Below, one piece after another: positions 1-5,853 of a stretch of 7,137 bases of DNA. This DNA comes from Mobilitalea sp. (GTDB taxonomy: Bacteria > Bacillota_A > Clostridia > Lachnospirales > Lachnospiraceae): contig JARKQP010000599.1 in assembly GCA_029974875.1 (NCBI GenBank), positions 1-7,137 on the forward strand. The letters are read 5' to 3'. Position 1 is the stretch's first letter. Each line of letters begins with the position of its first letter. The position numbers and the translations under genes are program-made. The notes beneath the pieces are model-generated. The model was given only the letters and a program-made list of their open reading frames with translations. It was not told the DNA's origin and made no database searches.

Positions 1-15
1 GGGTTTGCAGGATAA

Positions 16-120
16 TCATTTTTTGTTGCTCATTTTTATCAAATGAACAACAAGAGTGATTAAAGCTACGACAAAAGTAGCAAAGGTTACCATCAAAGAT
101 AAAGCTTCTGCAACTGTCAT
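16..120 (-). CDS. Holin-like small toxin (Hol_Tox / type I TA-like)
   Basis: This is a 34-residue ORF with an ATG at 120-118 and a TGA at 18-16. The peptide starts MTVAEALSLMVTFATF, continues through one uninterrupted hydrophobic segment (about residues 8-28), and ends in the charged tail KMSNKK. The MTVxEALxLM start, single membrane span and lysine-rich tail are typical of the putative holin-like toxin family (Hol_Tox) of Firmicutes, whose better studied relatives (TxpA, BsrG, YonT) are membrane-active toxins silenced by antisense RNA. An RBS, AAAGGGGAG at 137-129, lies 8 nt before the ATG. The gene has its own promoter and a long structured leader and is divergent from the sigma operon. The antisense antitoxin is not identified; if it follows the txpA/ratA arrangement it would start left of the window and overlap the 3' end of this gene. 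Family membership is recalled from the motif; toxicity is inference. Confidence 0.8.
   Translation of the reverse strand: MTVAEALSLMVTFATFVVALITLVVHLIKMSNKK
23..53. repeat. Hairpin over the 3' end of the toxin ORF
   Basis: The arms 23-35 and 41-53 are 13 nt each and complementary at 12 positions. In the minus-strand RNA the remaining pair is a G-U wobble, giving a 13-bp stem with a 5-nt loop. The stem covers the codons for the last part of the transmembrane segment and the KMSNKK tail, ending a few bases before the stop codon. No T tract follows on the toxin strand, so it is unlikely to be a plain terminator. It more likely belongs to the folded toxin mRNA or is the contact region for an antisense RNA. 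Confidence 0.5.
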
Positions 121-159
121 AAGGCTCACTCCCCTTTCTATGTAATGTAGTCAAGGAAA

Positions 160-188
160 GATCACCTCCTTCATAAGTAAAATGAAGG
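160..188 (-). promoter_or_regulatory. Toxin mRNA leader: extended Shine-Dalgarno next to a hairpin
   Basis: On the minus strand, 171-160 reads AAGGAGGTGATC, a full 12-nt complement of the 3' end of Firmicute 16S rRNA. Its first bases belong to the 3' arm of a 7-bp hairpin (CCTTCAT at 188-182, ATGAAGG at 174-168, 7-nt loop), so folding would partly hide it. The nearest downstream initiation codon is a TTG at 154-152, 5 nt away and out of frame with the toxin ATG at 120. It may be a ribosome standby site, a site for translation of the overlapping frame, or a target of antisense control. The sequence elements are certain; the role is inference. Confidence 0.6.
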
Positions 189-209
189 GCAAGCACTCAT
201 AATTATCCC

Positions 210-227
210 ACGTCAACGAACTGACGT
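210..227. repeat. Short inverted repeat in toxin leader
   Basis: ACGTCA (210-215) and TGACGT (222-227) form a perfect 6-bp stem with a 6-nt loop. In the minus-strand transcript it lies about 13 nt after the predicted start point and may stabilise the 5' end. Flanking ATCCC/GGGAT segments could extend the fold. On the plus strand it is followed by the weakly T-rich TTCCTGTT, so it could also end a plus-strand antisense RNA, but the stem is short. Confidence 0.45.
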
Positions 228-246
228 TTCCTGTTACCATAGGGAT

Positions 247-275
247 ATTGTAGCATAGGAGAAATAAAAAGTCGA
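247..275 (-). promoter_or_regulatory. Vegetative promoter for the holin-like toxin transcript
   Basis: Read on the minus strand, a -35 box TCGACT (275-270) is followed by a 17-nt spacer and a -10 box TACAAT (252-247). A TG dinucleotide one base upstream of the -10 box makes it an extended -10. The start point would fall near 240, giving a leader of about 120 nt before the toxin ATG, as is usual for type I toxin mRNAs. Confidence 0.65.
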
Positions 276-300
276 TAAAATTTGGAAGCTAATGGAATTG

Positions 301-326
301 TTTTTTGACTCAATTTTTTGACTCAA
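301..326 (+). repeat. 13-bp perfect tandem repeat upstream of the sigma operon
   Basis: TTTTTTGACTCAA occurs twice back to back at 301-313 and 314-326. Each unit contains TTGACT, and the second supplies the -35 box of the promoter at 318-346. The unit core TTGACTCAA is nearly palindromic, so the pair could also be an operator, or it may simply be a slippage duplication. Confidence 0.8.
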
Positions 327-346
327 CTTGGATTGCTGAAGATAAT
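318..346 (+). promoter_or_regulatory. Vegetative (sigma-A type) promoter for the ECF sigma operon
   Basis: TTGACT (318-323), a 17-nt spacer and GATAAT (341-346) match the housekeeping consensus at 5 of 6 positions in each box. Transcription would begin near 353, about 78 nt before the sigma start codon, giving basal expression independent of the ECF factor itself. Confidence 0.65.
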
Positions 347-378
347 CACTTTTCGTTGTTTTGATTTCTGACTGTACA

Positions 379-408
379 TGTAACCTTTATCTTCCCGGGG
401 TGGTCTAA
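379..408 (+). promoter_or_regulatory. ECF-type promoter, probably autoregulatory
   Basis: TGTAACC (379-385), with the AAC core typical of ECF -35 elements, is followed after 16 nt by GGTCTAA (402-408), containing the GTC core typical of ECF -10 elements. The predicted start near 413 leaves only about 17 nt of leader, just enough for the RBS at 416-423. ECF operons usually carry such a self-recognised promoter. Recognition by this particular sigma factor is inferred from position and consensus. Confidence 0.65.
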
Positions 409-430
409 TAGTTAGAAAGGAGGCTAGAAG

Positions 431-967
431 ATGGTTAATATATCGGTTCCAGCTCATGTGAAAGAGATGGATGAACAGACAAATAAAATGATTAGTGACC
501 TGATGGGACAATATGCAGACAGCGTTTTAAGAATGTGTTATCTATATTTAAAGGATTATCATTTGGCTGAAGATGTAACACAGGAAACGTTTATTAGGGT
601 TATGAAGCATTATCATAAATTCAGGAAGGAATCTTCCGTGAAAACATGGATTATGCAGATTGCCATTAATCTTTGCAAGAACCAGATGAAGACCTGGTGG
701 TATAAGCGGCAGAACTTTGATGACATTCCGGAAATAGCATTCGATGCCTGCTATGATGGTTATATTGACAGACAGGAATTATTTCAGGAGATTAGTAAAT
801 TATCGCCGAAGTACAAAGAGGTCATATTACTATATTATTATCAGGAAATGTCAATATCTGAAATTACCGCAATACTGAAACTAAAGGAATCGGCTGTTAA
901 AACCAGGCTGTTCCGGGCTAGGGAACAGCTAAAAATCAATTTTGGGGAGGGCAAACCACATGAATGA
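431..967 (+). CDS. ECF-family RNA polymerase sigma factor
   Basis: A 178-residue protein of normal length for an ECF sigma factor, which directs RNA polymerase to a small regulon in response to an envelope or extracellular signal. Region 2 spans about residues 27-92 and shows the hallmark AEDVTQETFIRV helix followed by VKTWIMQIAINLCKNQMK, where the -10 element is bound. After a short linker, region 4 spans about 116-170 and contains LSPKYKEVILLYYYQEMSIS and the recognition helix around KESAVKTRLFRAREQL. The start is set by AAAGGAGG (416-423) 7 nt before the ATG; later in-frame ATGs (residues 13 and 20) lack this. The 3' end overlaps the next gene by 8 nt, so the two are translationally coupled. 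The sequence resembles SigV/SigW-like factors in general, but the subgroup cannot be fixed by eye. The signal and regulon are unknown. Confidence 0.95.
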   Translation: MVNISVPAHVKEMDEQTNKMISDLMGQYADSVLRMCYLYLKDYHLAEDVTQETFIRVMKHYHKFRKESSVKTWIMQIAINLCKNQMKTWWYKRQNFDDIPEIAFDACYDGYIDRQELFQEISKLSPKYKEVILLYYYQEMSISEITAILKLKESAVKTRLFRAREQLKINFGEGKPHE

Positions 968-1934
968 TATTAAAAAAGCATTAGACAGCGGGATGAGACA
1001 TATTCACTTTGACGAAGGCCTGGTTTTAAATAAATATCGTCACAGAAGGAACCTTGGAATGAATACGTTTAAAGTAGCTATGGCCGCCTTAATATTAATT
1101 GCGGTCTGCCTTACAACGGAAACGGCCCAGTCAGCATTTGCCTATGTATACCGTTCTATCGCAAATATTATGCAGATGAATGAAAGGGTGGAAGAGTATA
1201 CGACTGTAATCGGTAAGTCAGTGACTGACAAGGATATTACTGTGACATTAAATGATGTGATTGTATCAGAGGAAAAGCTGATCGTTTCATTAAATTTTTC
1301 AGACGGAGACAAGCTGGACGAACAAGATGGGGCAACCTACTGGGGGAGCAAAATAAAGGTTTTAATTGATGGCAAGGAAATGCCTATGATAGGCCTGAGT
1401 GGTACCGGACAAAAAATTGATGATTATACCTTTAATAATATTGTTGAATATTATGTAGGCAGTATTACTGCAGAAGAAGAACACGAATTTAAGATAAAAA
1501 TCACAGAGATTGCAAAAGCATCTAATGGGGTCAGCGGAGATTGGACATTTGATTTCCGGGCGAATGGTAAAGCTATGGCTGGTGACACCAAGGTTATCAT
1601 GCTAAATAACATATTAAAATACGATGGATATAATATTATTTTTGAAAAGTTTGTATCAAACAGCTATGAGAAATTATTATATGTATCCTACTCCGACGGA
1701 GCCGGTTATGGAGACAGAGGAAACGAATTTAACTTAATAGGAGTTGATAATTTAGGAAATGAAGTGAAGCTTTATGCCCAGCCTAATTATTATAATAAAC
1801 AGGATACAATTTTTATTTGCTGGGGTGGAACGGATATTAGTGATCAGGCATCAGCATTAATCCTGCAGATAGATGATCAATGGCCATATGAATATGATGC
1901 TTCGAAAGAATCAGTTACAATTAATCTTAAGTAG
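960..1934 (+). CDS. DUF4179-type membrane protein, probable anti-sigma factor
   Basis: A 324-residue protein with a short basic N-terminal cytoplasmic part (residues 1-36, including KYRHRR), one transmembrane helix (about 37-53, TFKVAMAALILIAVC), and a long extracytoplasmic region. The block after the helix (AFAYVYRSIANIMQM, then ITVTLNDVIVSEEKLIVSL around 95-115) is recognisable as the DUF4179 domain common in proteins encoded next to ECF sigma genes in Clostridia and Bacilli. The remainder is probably beta-rich. The ATG at 960 is preferred over the upstream in-frame TTG at 942 because GGGGAGG (944-950) lies 9 nt before it, and the ATG overlaps the end of the sigma gene. It probably holds the sigma factor at the membrane and senses an external signal. 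The cytoplasmic part is short for an anti-sigma domain, so the interaction is inferred from context rather than a visible motif. Confidence 0.85.
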   Translation: MNDIKKALDSGMRHIHFDEGLVLNKYRHRRNLGMNTFKVAMAALILIAVCLTTETAQSAFAYVYRSIANIMQMNERVEEYTTVIGKSVTDKDITVTLNDVIVSEEKLIVSLNFSDGDKLDEQDGATYWGSKIKVLIDGKEMPMIGLSGTGQKIDDYTFNNIVEYYVGSITAEEEHEFKIKITEIAKASNGVSGDWTFDFRANGKAMAGDTKVIMLNNILKYDGYNIIFEKFVSNSYEKLLYVSYSDGAGYGDRGNEFNLIGVDNLGNEVKLYAQPNYYNKQDTIFICWGGTDISDQASALILQIDDQWPYEYDASKESVTINLK

Positions 1935-2032
1935 GGTGTGGGATGTTCCTTCAGGATTTAATGAGGAGTTTTTGAATTAGAAATTTACTTGTGCAAAATA
2001 AAAGCTGCTGAAAAATCAATATACCCTATTAT

Positions 2033-2097
2033 TAACATAACCGATGGATTCCTATCCTTTGCTGCCCGCCGCAGCTGGAACTCCATCGGTTATGTTA
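2033..2097. terminator. Composite hairpin between convergent operons (candidate bidirectional terminator)
   Basis: A perfect 16-bp stem pairs 2033-2048 with 2082-2097. Inside it, TTCC (2049-2052) can pair with GGAA (2077-2080), and GCTGC (2061-2065) pairs with GCAGC (2071-2075) around a CCGCC loop. It lies about 100 nt after the DUF4179 gene and 45 nt after the sulfotransferase gene, which converge here, so it would serve both as a terminator. Neither side has a strong T tract (ATTT on the plus side, AATAATA on the minus side), so termination is plausible but not certain. The rest of 1935-2141 shows nothing I can name. Confidence 0.6.
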
Positions 2098-2141
2098 TTT
2101 AAAGCTTTTTATAGGCATCTGCAAAAGATATGTGCTTAACT

Positions 2142-3620
2142 TTATTCGTCCTCTTCACTGACGGAAGCTACGCAGAAATTCAAGGGCGCATCATCGTCAC
2201 TGCCAATACCGGTTACGGTTCTTTTATCTGGATTAACACCCTCCGTTACAGTGACTTTTCCAGTGCCTGCTCCGACCGAAGCTCCCGGTACACGAAAGGT
2301 TGCGATATCAAGCTTTTCAATGGAAGTCTCTACAGGCTTCTTTAGCTGCGGGATCCACTCATAAGGAACACGGTAAGCCCGGTATACCATATTATTTACG
2401 AATTTTCCGTGGAAGGTTGAAAAGTAAGGATTGATGTATTCCCATACAATTTCATGCTCCGGAGTTACTTCGAAGATTCTTCCGTCCGACCCTTCGGTAA
2501 TCAGGGTATTGCCATTGGGAAGGCGTTGCGCTGAACTGATATAGGAGCTATAGAATTTGGAGGCATCCGTGAATAGCAGGGCGCCAGCCTCCAGTGGTGT
2601 GTACTGCCAGGTGATCTCCAGTGTCTGAGGATTGAACTGTAAGACACGGGAATAATCTCTGACGGCATTGTTTTTACCGTATTTTGAGGCCGGATTCGGA
2701 GCTCCGTAGCCGCCGGCGCCCCCATTGTCATAGACCAGGAAATCACCCTCACCGGGGAGACCCTTCTGTATCAGGTGGAAATGATGCTGTCCAATAATCC
2801 AGCCCAGCTTCTTTGTGGCTTCATTTTCATTGAAGTCAGGACCCAGCTTCCAGACGATCTTACCGGTCTTTTTGTCGATAATTGCAAGAATATTTGCATT
2901 TCTGGCATCAAAGATAATATTATCCGGGTGGAAACGTTCATCACCTGCATCATACCATTTATTCGGACCTACCGCAGAAATGGAATTGATATGGAGCCAG
3001 TCACCGTCAAAGGTTCCTACGACTCCGGGATCACGGAACAGTACGTTCTTTGCTGCTTCATCGAAGCCGAATTCATCAAAATGCTCGTTGGCTCTCCAGA
3101 CCCAAATAATTTCACCTTCCCAGGTTACTTCAATGATCTTGTCGTCCAGAAGCCTTTTGTCTGAAATGGCATGATTATAGATATTCTCATGGGTTAATAT
3201 TAGGGTGCTGCCATGATCCGTGTAGGGCTGGGCATCGGGTGAATAATATCCGGTAGCAGAGCCTTCCCGCTGGTAATCATGATGCTGTCTTGCAACATAT
3301 ACCGGTTCCTCTCCCGGATCTGCGACCAGCTCCGTCTGATCAAATTTCCACACGATAGTCCCCTCCCAGTCCACCTGGATCAAATCCAGCTGATCCTGAT
3401 AAGCATATTTAGGATTGCGTTCCCCGGTGGAGCCTAATACATGACCGCCCGGTAGTATCTTATTTGGAAATCCGCTTAAGCCTGCCCACAATTGTACCTC
3501 ATTCCCGTTCATGTCAATCAATAAGGCGCCTTTTGCGGAAGGATAGACCGTATAGCCGTTAAAGGCCTTCTCTTTATTATAGTAAGTAACTCCGGTAGGG
3601 AAAATAAGTGGTAATCCCAT
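2142..3620 (-). CDS. Aryl-sulfate sulfotransferase family protein (ASST), no signal peptide
   Basis: A 492-residue protein of the PAPS-independent arylsulfotransferase family, a beta-propeller enzyme class that moves a sulfuryl group from a phenolic sulfate ester to another phenol. Repeated blades are visible as phrases such as IIEVTWEGEIIWVW (163-176), ILAIIDKKTGKIVWKLG (244-260), RVLQFNPQTLEITWQYTP (325-342) and IFEVTPEHEIVWEY (382-395). Candidate active-site histidines are HH113-114, H210 in GDWLHINS, H231 in RFHPDN and H279/H280/H282 in GQHHFHL. The periplasmic E. coli enzyme also relies on several histidines and an arginine, but I cannot map them residue by residue. The start is the ATG at 3620, with AAAGGAGG 7 nt upstream; an in-frame ATG at 3671 has no RBS. 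No signal peptide is visible, unlike the periplasmic enzymes, so it should be cytoplasmic. It has a single cysteine (C483) and an acidic tail. It is the last gene of the operon. Acceptor and donor are unknown. Confidence 0.85.
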   Translation of the reverse strand: MGLPLIFPTGVTYYNKEKAFNGYTVYPSAKGALLIDMNGNEVQLWAGLSGFPNKILPGGHVLGSTGERNPKYAYQDQLDLIQVDWEGTIVWKFDQTELVADPGEEPVYVARQHHDYQREGSATGYYSPDAQPYTDHGSTLILTHENIYNHAISDKRLLDDKIIEVTWEGEIIWVWRANEHFDEFGFDEAAKNVLFRDPGVVGTFDGDWLHINSISAVGPNKWYDAGDERFHPDNIIFDARNANILAIIDKKTGKIVWKLGPDFNENEATKKLGWIIGQHHFHLIQKGLPGEGDFLVYDNGGAGGYGAPNPASKYGKNNAVRDYSRVLQFNPQTLEITWQYTPLEAGALLFTDASKFYSSYISSAQRLPNGNTLITEGSDGRIFEVTPEHEIVWEYINPYFSTFHGKFVNNMVYRAYRVPYEWIPQLKKPVETSIEKLDIATFRVPGASVGAGTGKVTVTEGVNPDKRTVTGIGSDDDAPLNFCVASVSEEDE

Positions 3621-3736
3621 AATACATCCTCCTTTAAATTTATTATTTTTTTGTTTCCCTGAAATAATCAAGCTTTGGATAGGATCCAGTCAGCCCTTCT
3701 TTTCATTCGATTTTACCAGCCTGCAAGCCAGGAAGG

Positions 3737-4840
3737 CTATTCAGCAACAGTAACCTTATCCGGGAATGCAAGCTTGACCGCATCGGTATTGATATAATCT
3801 CTGATATTATAGTCTTTTTCAAATTTAGCTTTCTGGAATGCCCATTTTTCAATTAGCTCCAGCTGTCTGGCTCCTTCTTCGCTAAAACCAATGGCAGATT
3901 CTGCGATAGACCAGTCTGCCTTGACCAAGTCGGCAGCGACGCCCAGGGTGGATTCCAGATATGCGGCAGCATCGTCCAGGTTGTTAACGATATATTCATA
4001 GCTTTCCTGTGTTGCTTTCAGATAGTTTGCAATTAGCTCAGGATTACTCTTATTAAATTCCTCGGTTACCAAGTCAAAGGAATATGTATTGATGCCTATC
4101 TCTGCTGCTTCAACCGCCTTCACCCAGCCGACATTTTCATATTGCTTTGCACTTGCTCCTGAAGTAAATACGGCTGCTGCATCTCCCTTTTGCGCTAATG
4201 CCAGAGCAGTTTGGAAACTGTCACTGTTTAATAAAACCTGTTTGCTTTCATCAAATCCCAAATATTCAAAGACCTTACTGTTGTAATATTCCGTAACAGT
4301 TCCTATGGTATTCGTAAAGCCTTTGCCATCTAAGGCCGTAAGGTCATCCGCATATTTGGGATCAACATATAAGCCGCCATTTACGGGACCGCCCTGTACT
4401 TCGGAGATAATTAGGACATTATTGGAATCCAGGGTATTGCCAATCCGGTTAACAATTGCAAAATCTGCTACATATCCTATGTCTGCCTGACCGGTTACCA
4501 AGGCATCTACCGTGTTGATTCCTGCCGGATATTCCGTGATTTTAAGATTGATGCCATACTTTTCAAAGATGCCCTGCTCCTTGCCGACCAGTGCAGTATA
4601 ATGGTTGAAGGATCCCGTCATAACAGCATCTCTCAGTGTCTGTAATTGTGCCGGAGCCTGTGTGGGTTCTTTGGCAGCCGCAGACGGATCGGTACTGTCT
4701 GTTGTGCCGGTACCGCTGCTTGTACTGGAATTATCCTTTGTACCGGTACTGTTTGTTTCTGGCTTGCCACATCCCGTAGCCGCTGACACTAAAAGTAATA
4801 CGGTTAATAATAAGCCAATGAATTTTGTTGCATTCTTCAT
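3737..4840 (-). CDS. ABC transporter solute-binding lipoprotein (SsuA/TauA/NMT1-like)
   Basis: A 367-residue exported lipoprotein. It has a basic start (MKNATKF), a hydrophobic segment (residues 8-20) and a lipobox ATGC with the lipidated cysteine at C24. A Ser/Thr/Gly-rich linker (about 27-64) tethers it to the membrane. The mature domain begins near LRDAVMTGSFNHYTALVGKE (69-88) and continues with GIFEKYGINLKI and DALVTGQADIGYV, the standard opening of sulfonate/taurine/nitrate/thiamine-precursor binding proteins. These deliver ligand to the permease encoded just upstream. The start has AAAGGAGA close upstream. It lies 57 nt after the permease gene and 116 nt before the sulfotransferase gene. 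The class is secure. The ligand is not readable; a sulfonate or sulfate ester is suggested only by the sulfotransferase neighbour. Apart from C24 there are no cysteines. Confidence 0.92.
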   Translation of the reverse strand: MKNATKFIGLLLTVLLLVSAATGCGKPETNSTGTKDNSSTSSGTGTTDSTDPSAAAKEPTQAPAQLQTLRDAVMTGSFNHYTALVGKEQGIFEKYGINLKITEYPAGINTVDALVTGQADIGYVADFAIVNRIGNTLDSNNVLIISEVQGGPVNGGLYVDPKYADDLTALDGKGFTNTIGTVTEYYNSKVFEYLGFDESKQVLLNSDSFQTALALAQKGDAAAVFTSGASAKQYENVGWVKAVEAAEIGINTYSFDLVTEEFNKSNPELIANYLKATQESYEYIVNNLDDAAAYLESTLGVAADLVKADWSIAESAIGFSEEGARQLELIEKWAFQKAKFEKDYNIRDYINTDAVKLAFPDKVTVAE

Positions 4841-4897
4841 AATATTTCTCCTTTATTTTAATTTTTCATATCATACCGTTTATCTTGCGCCGTTGTT

Positions 4898-5839
4898 CTA
4901 TTTCACGCCAAATTGTCTTAGGAACCGCCTTCCTAAATAGGTAATTAACCGGTCCGCAGTGAAGCCAAGGACACCCAGGGTTATGATTCCCACAAACATC
5001 CATCCGGTATTGTAATATAAGCGGGAGCTGTAGACCAGATAGCCCAGGCCATTGTTTGCCACAAGCATCTCTGCCGCCACAACACACAATATGGAGCCGC
5101 CAAGACCCAGTCGTATCCCGGTAAATACAAAGGGAATGGAAGAGGGAACCACAACCGTCAGAAATACCCGTAGCCTGGAGGCACCCATGCACTGGGCAGC
5201 TTCCACGAGAATCCTGTTTGTGGAGCCCACACCAGCTATGGTATTAATCAGCATAGGGAAGAAGGTGGCATAAGTGATCAATGCAATCTTTGATTCCTCT
5301 CCGACACCGAACCACATGAGGAACAGGCTGGTTAATGAAAGTACCGGGACAAATCTGAAAAAGTTCAGGAAGGGCTCTGCCAGCCACCTCACCTTCTCAA
5401 AATTACCGATTACCAGCCCTAAGGGTACGGCCAACAGGATTCCCAGGAGCCATCCCTGTCCCGCGCGCTGGACGCTCACCACAATATCCGTCCAGAGTAC
5501 GCCCCTGCTGATTAATTGCTGTAAGCTCTTGAATACAGTGATGGGGCCAGGCAGGAAATAATCAGAGTAGGGCAGCGATGCCAGCTGCCAGAGGACTAAC
5601 AGCAGAAGCCAGGATATGGCGCCTCCTTTTACTCCGGATTGAAGGAGGCCTTTGACACTGGAGTTCTTCCTAGTGCCCGCTGTGTTTTCCGTTGCTTCCG
5701 GCCCGGAATTTTGATCTGTCGTGCTATGCTTATTGCTACTGAAATCATTTTCTGTTTCATCTCCTGCTAAGCTGCTGCTTTTGATAGGAGCTGTTATCCG
5801 TCCTTCCATAGGATGTACCATGGTATTTACTTTGCTCAT
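4898..5839 (-). CDS. ABC transporter permease (SsuC/TauC-like)
   Basis: A 313-residue inner-membrane subunit of the BPD_transp_1 class. About six hydrophobic segments are visible (roughly 75-90, 128-146, 160-178, 184-204, 235-258 and 278-298). The cytoplasmic coupling loop that contacts the ATPase is clear at residues 213-233, starting EAAQCMGASRLRVF and ending VVVPSSIP. LPGPITVFKSL near residue 96 is typical of sulfonate/taurine/nitrate permeases. Unusually, the first 70 or so residues are hydrophilic, rich in Ser, Thr, Asn and charged residues, and look disordered; related permeases normally begin within 10-30 residues of the first helix. The ATG at 5839 follows a GGAAGGGAG-type RBS. Internal ATGs at residues 7 and 11 would not remove the extension. 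It starts 14 nt after the ATPase gene, so the two are surely co-transcribed. Confidence 0.93.
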   Translation of the reverse strand: MSKVNTMVHPMEGRITAPIKSSSLAGDETENDFSSNKHSTTDQNSGPEATENTAGTRKNSSVKGLLQSGVKGGAISWLLLLVLWQLASLPYSDYFLPGPITVFKSLQQLISRGVLWTDIVVSVQRAGQGWLLGILLAVPLGLVIGNFEKVRWLAEPFLNFFRFVPVLSLTSLFLMWFGVGEESKIALITYATFFPMLINTIAGVGSTNRILVEAAQCMGASRLRVFLTVVVPSSIPFVFTGIRLGLGGSILCVVAAEMLVANNGLGYLVYSSRLYYNTGWMFVGIITLGVLGFTADRLITYLGRRFLRQFGVK

Positions 5840-5853
5840 CAGCTTCTCCCTTC

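Noticed and set aside
151..174. Seven-codon leader peptide ORF (MKEVIFP) in the toxin leader
   Set aside because: Its ATG is within the hairpin arm, it has no RBS upstream, and its codons simply read through the extended Shine-Dalgarno sequence. It is in frame with the toxin but separated by a stop.
323..511. 62-residue minus-strand ORF across the sigma promoter region
   Set aside because: It overlaps the sigma start and both promoters, has no recognisable motif and no RBS upstream of its start; it is best explained as chance.
942..959. Upstream TTG start for the DUF4179 gene adding six residues
   Set aside because: The TTG overlaps the GGGGAGG that serves as RBS for the ATG at 960, and it has no RBS of its own at suitable distance.
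2775..3174. Plus-strand ORFs of 119-129 residues inside the sulfotransferase gene
   Set aside because: They are antisense to a well-supported enzyme with conserved family motifs and lack RBSs or recognisable domains.
3642..3671. Possible internal minus-strand promoter for the sulfotransferase (TTGATT, 18 nt, AATAAT)
   Set aside because: Both boxes are weak matches in an AT-rich stretch and the spacing is not optimal, so it cannot be distinguished from chance, though the 116-nt gap leaves room for one.
3718..3738. Small inverted repeat AGCCT/AGGCT after the lipoprotein gene as an intra-operon terminator
   Set aside because: The stem is only 5 bp with an 11-nt loop and no T tract follows; too weak to call.
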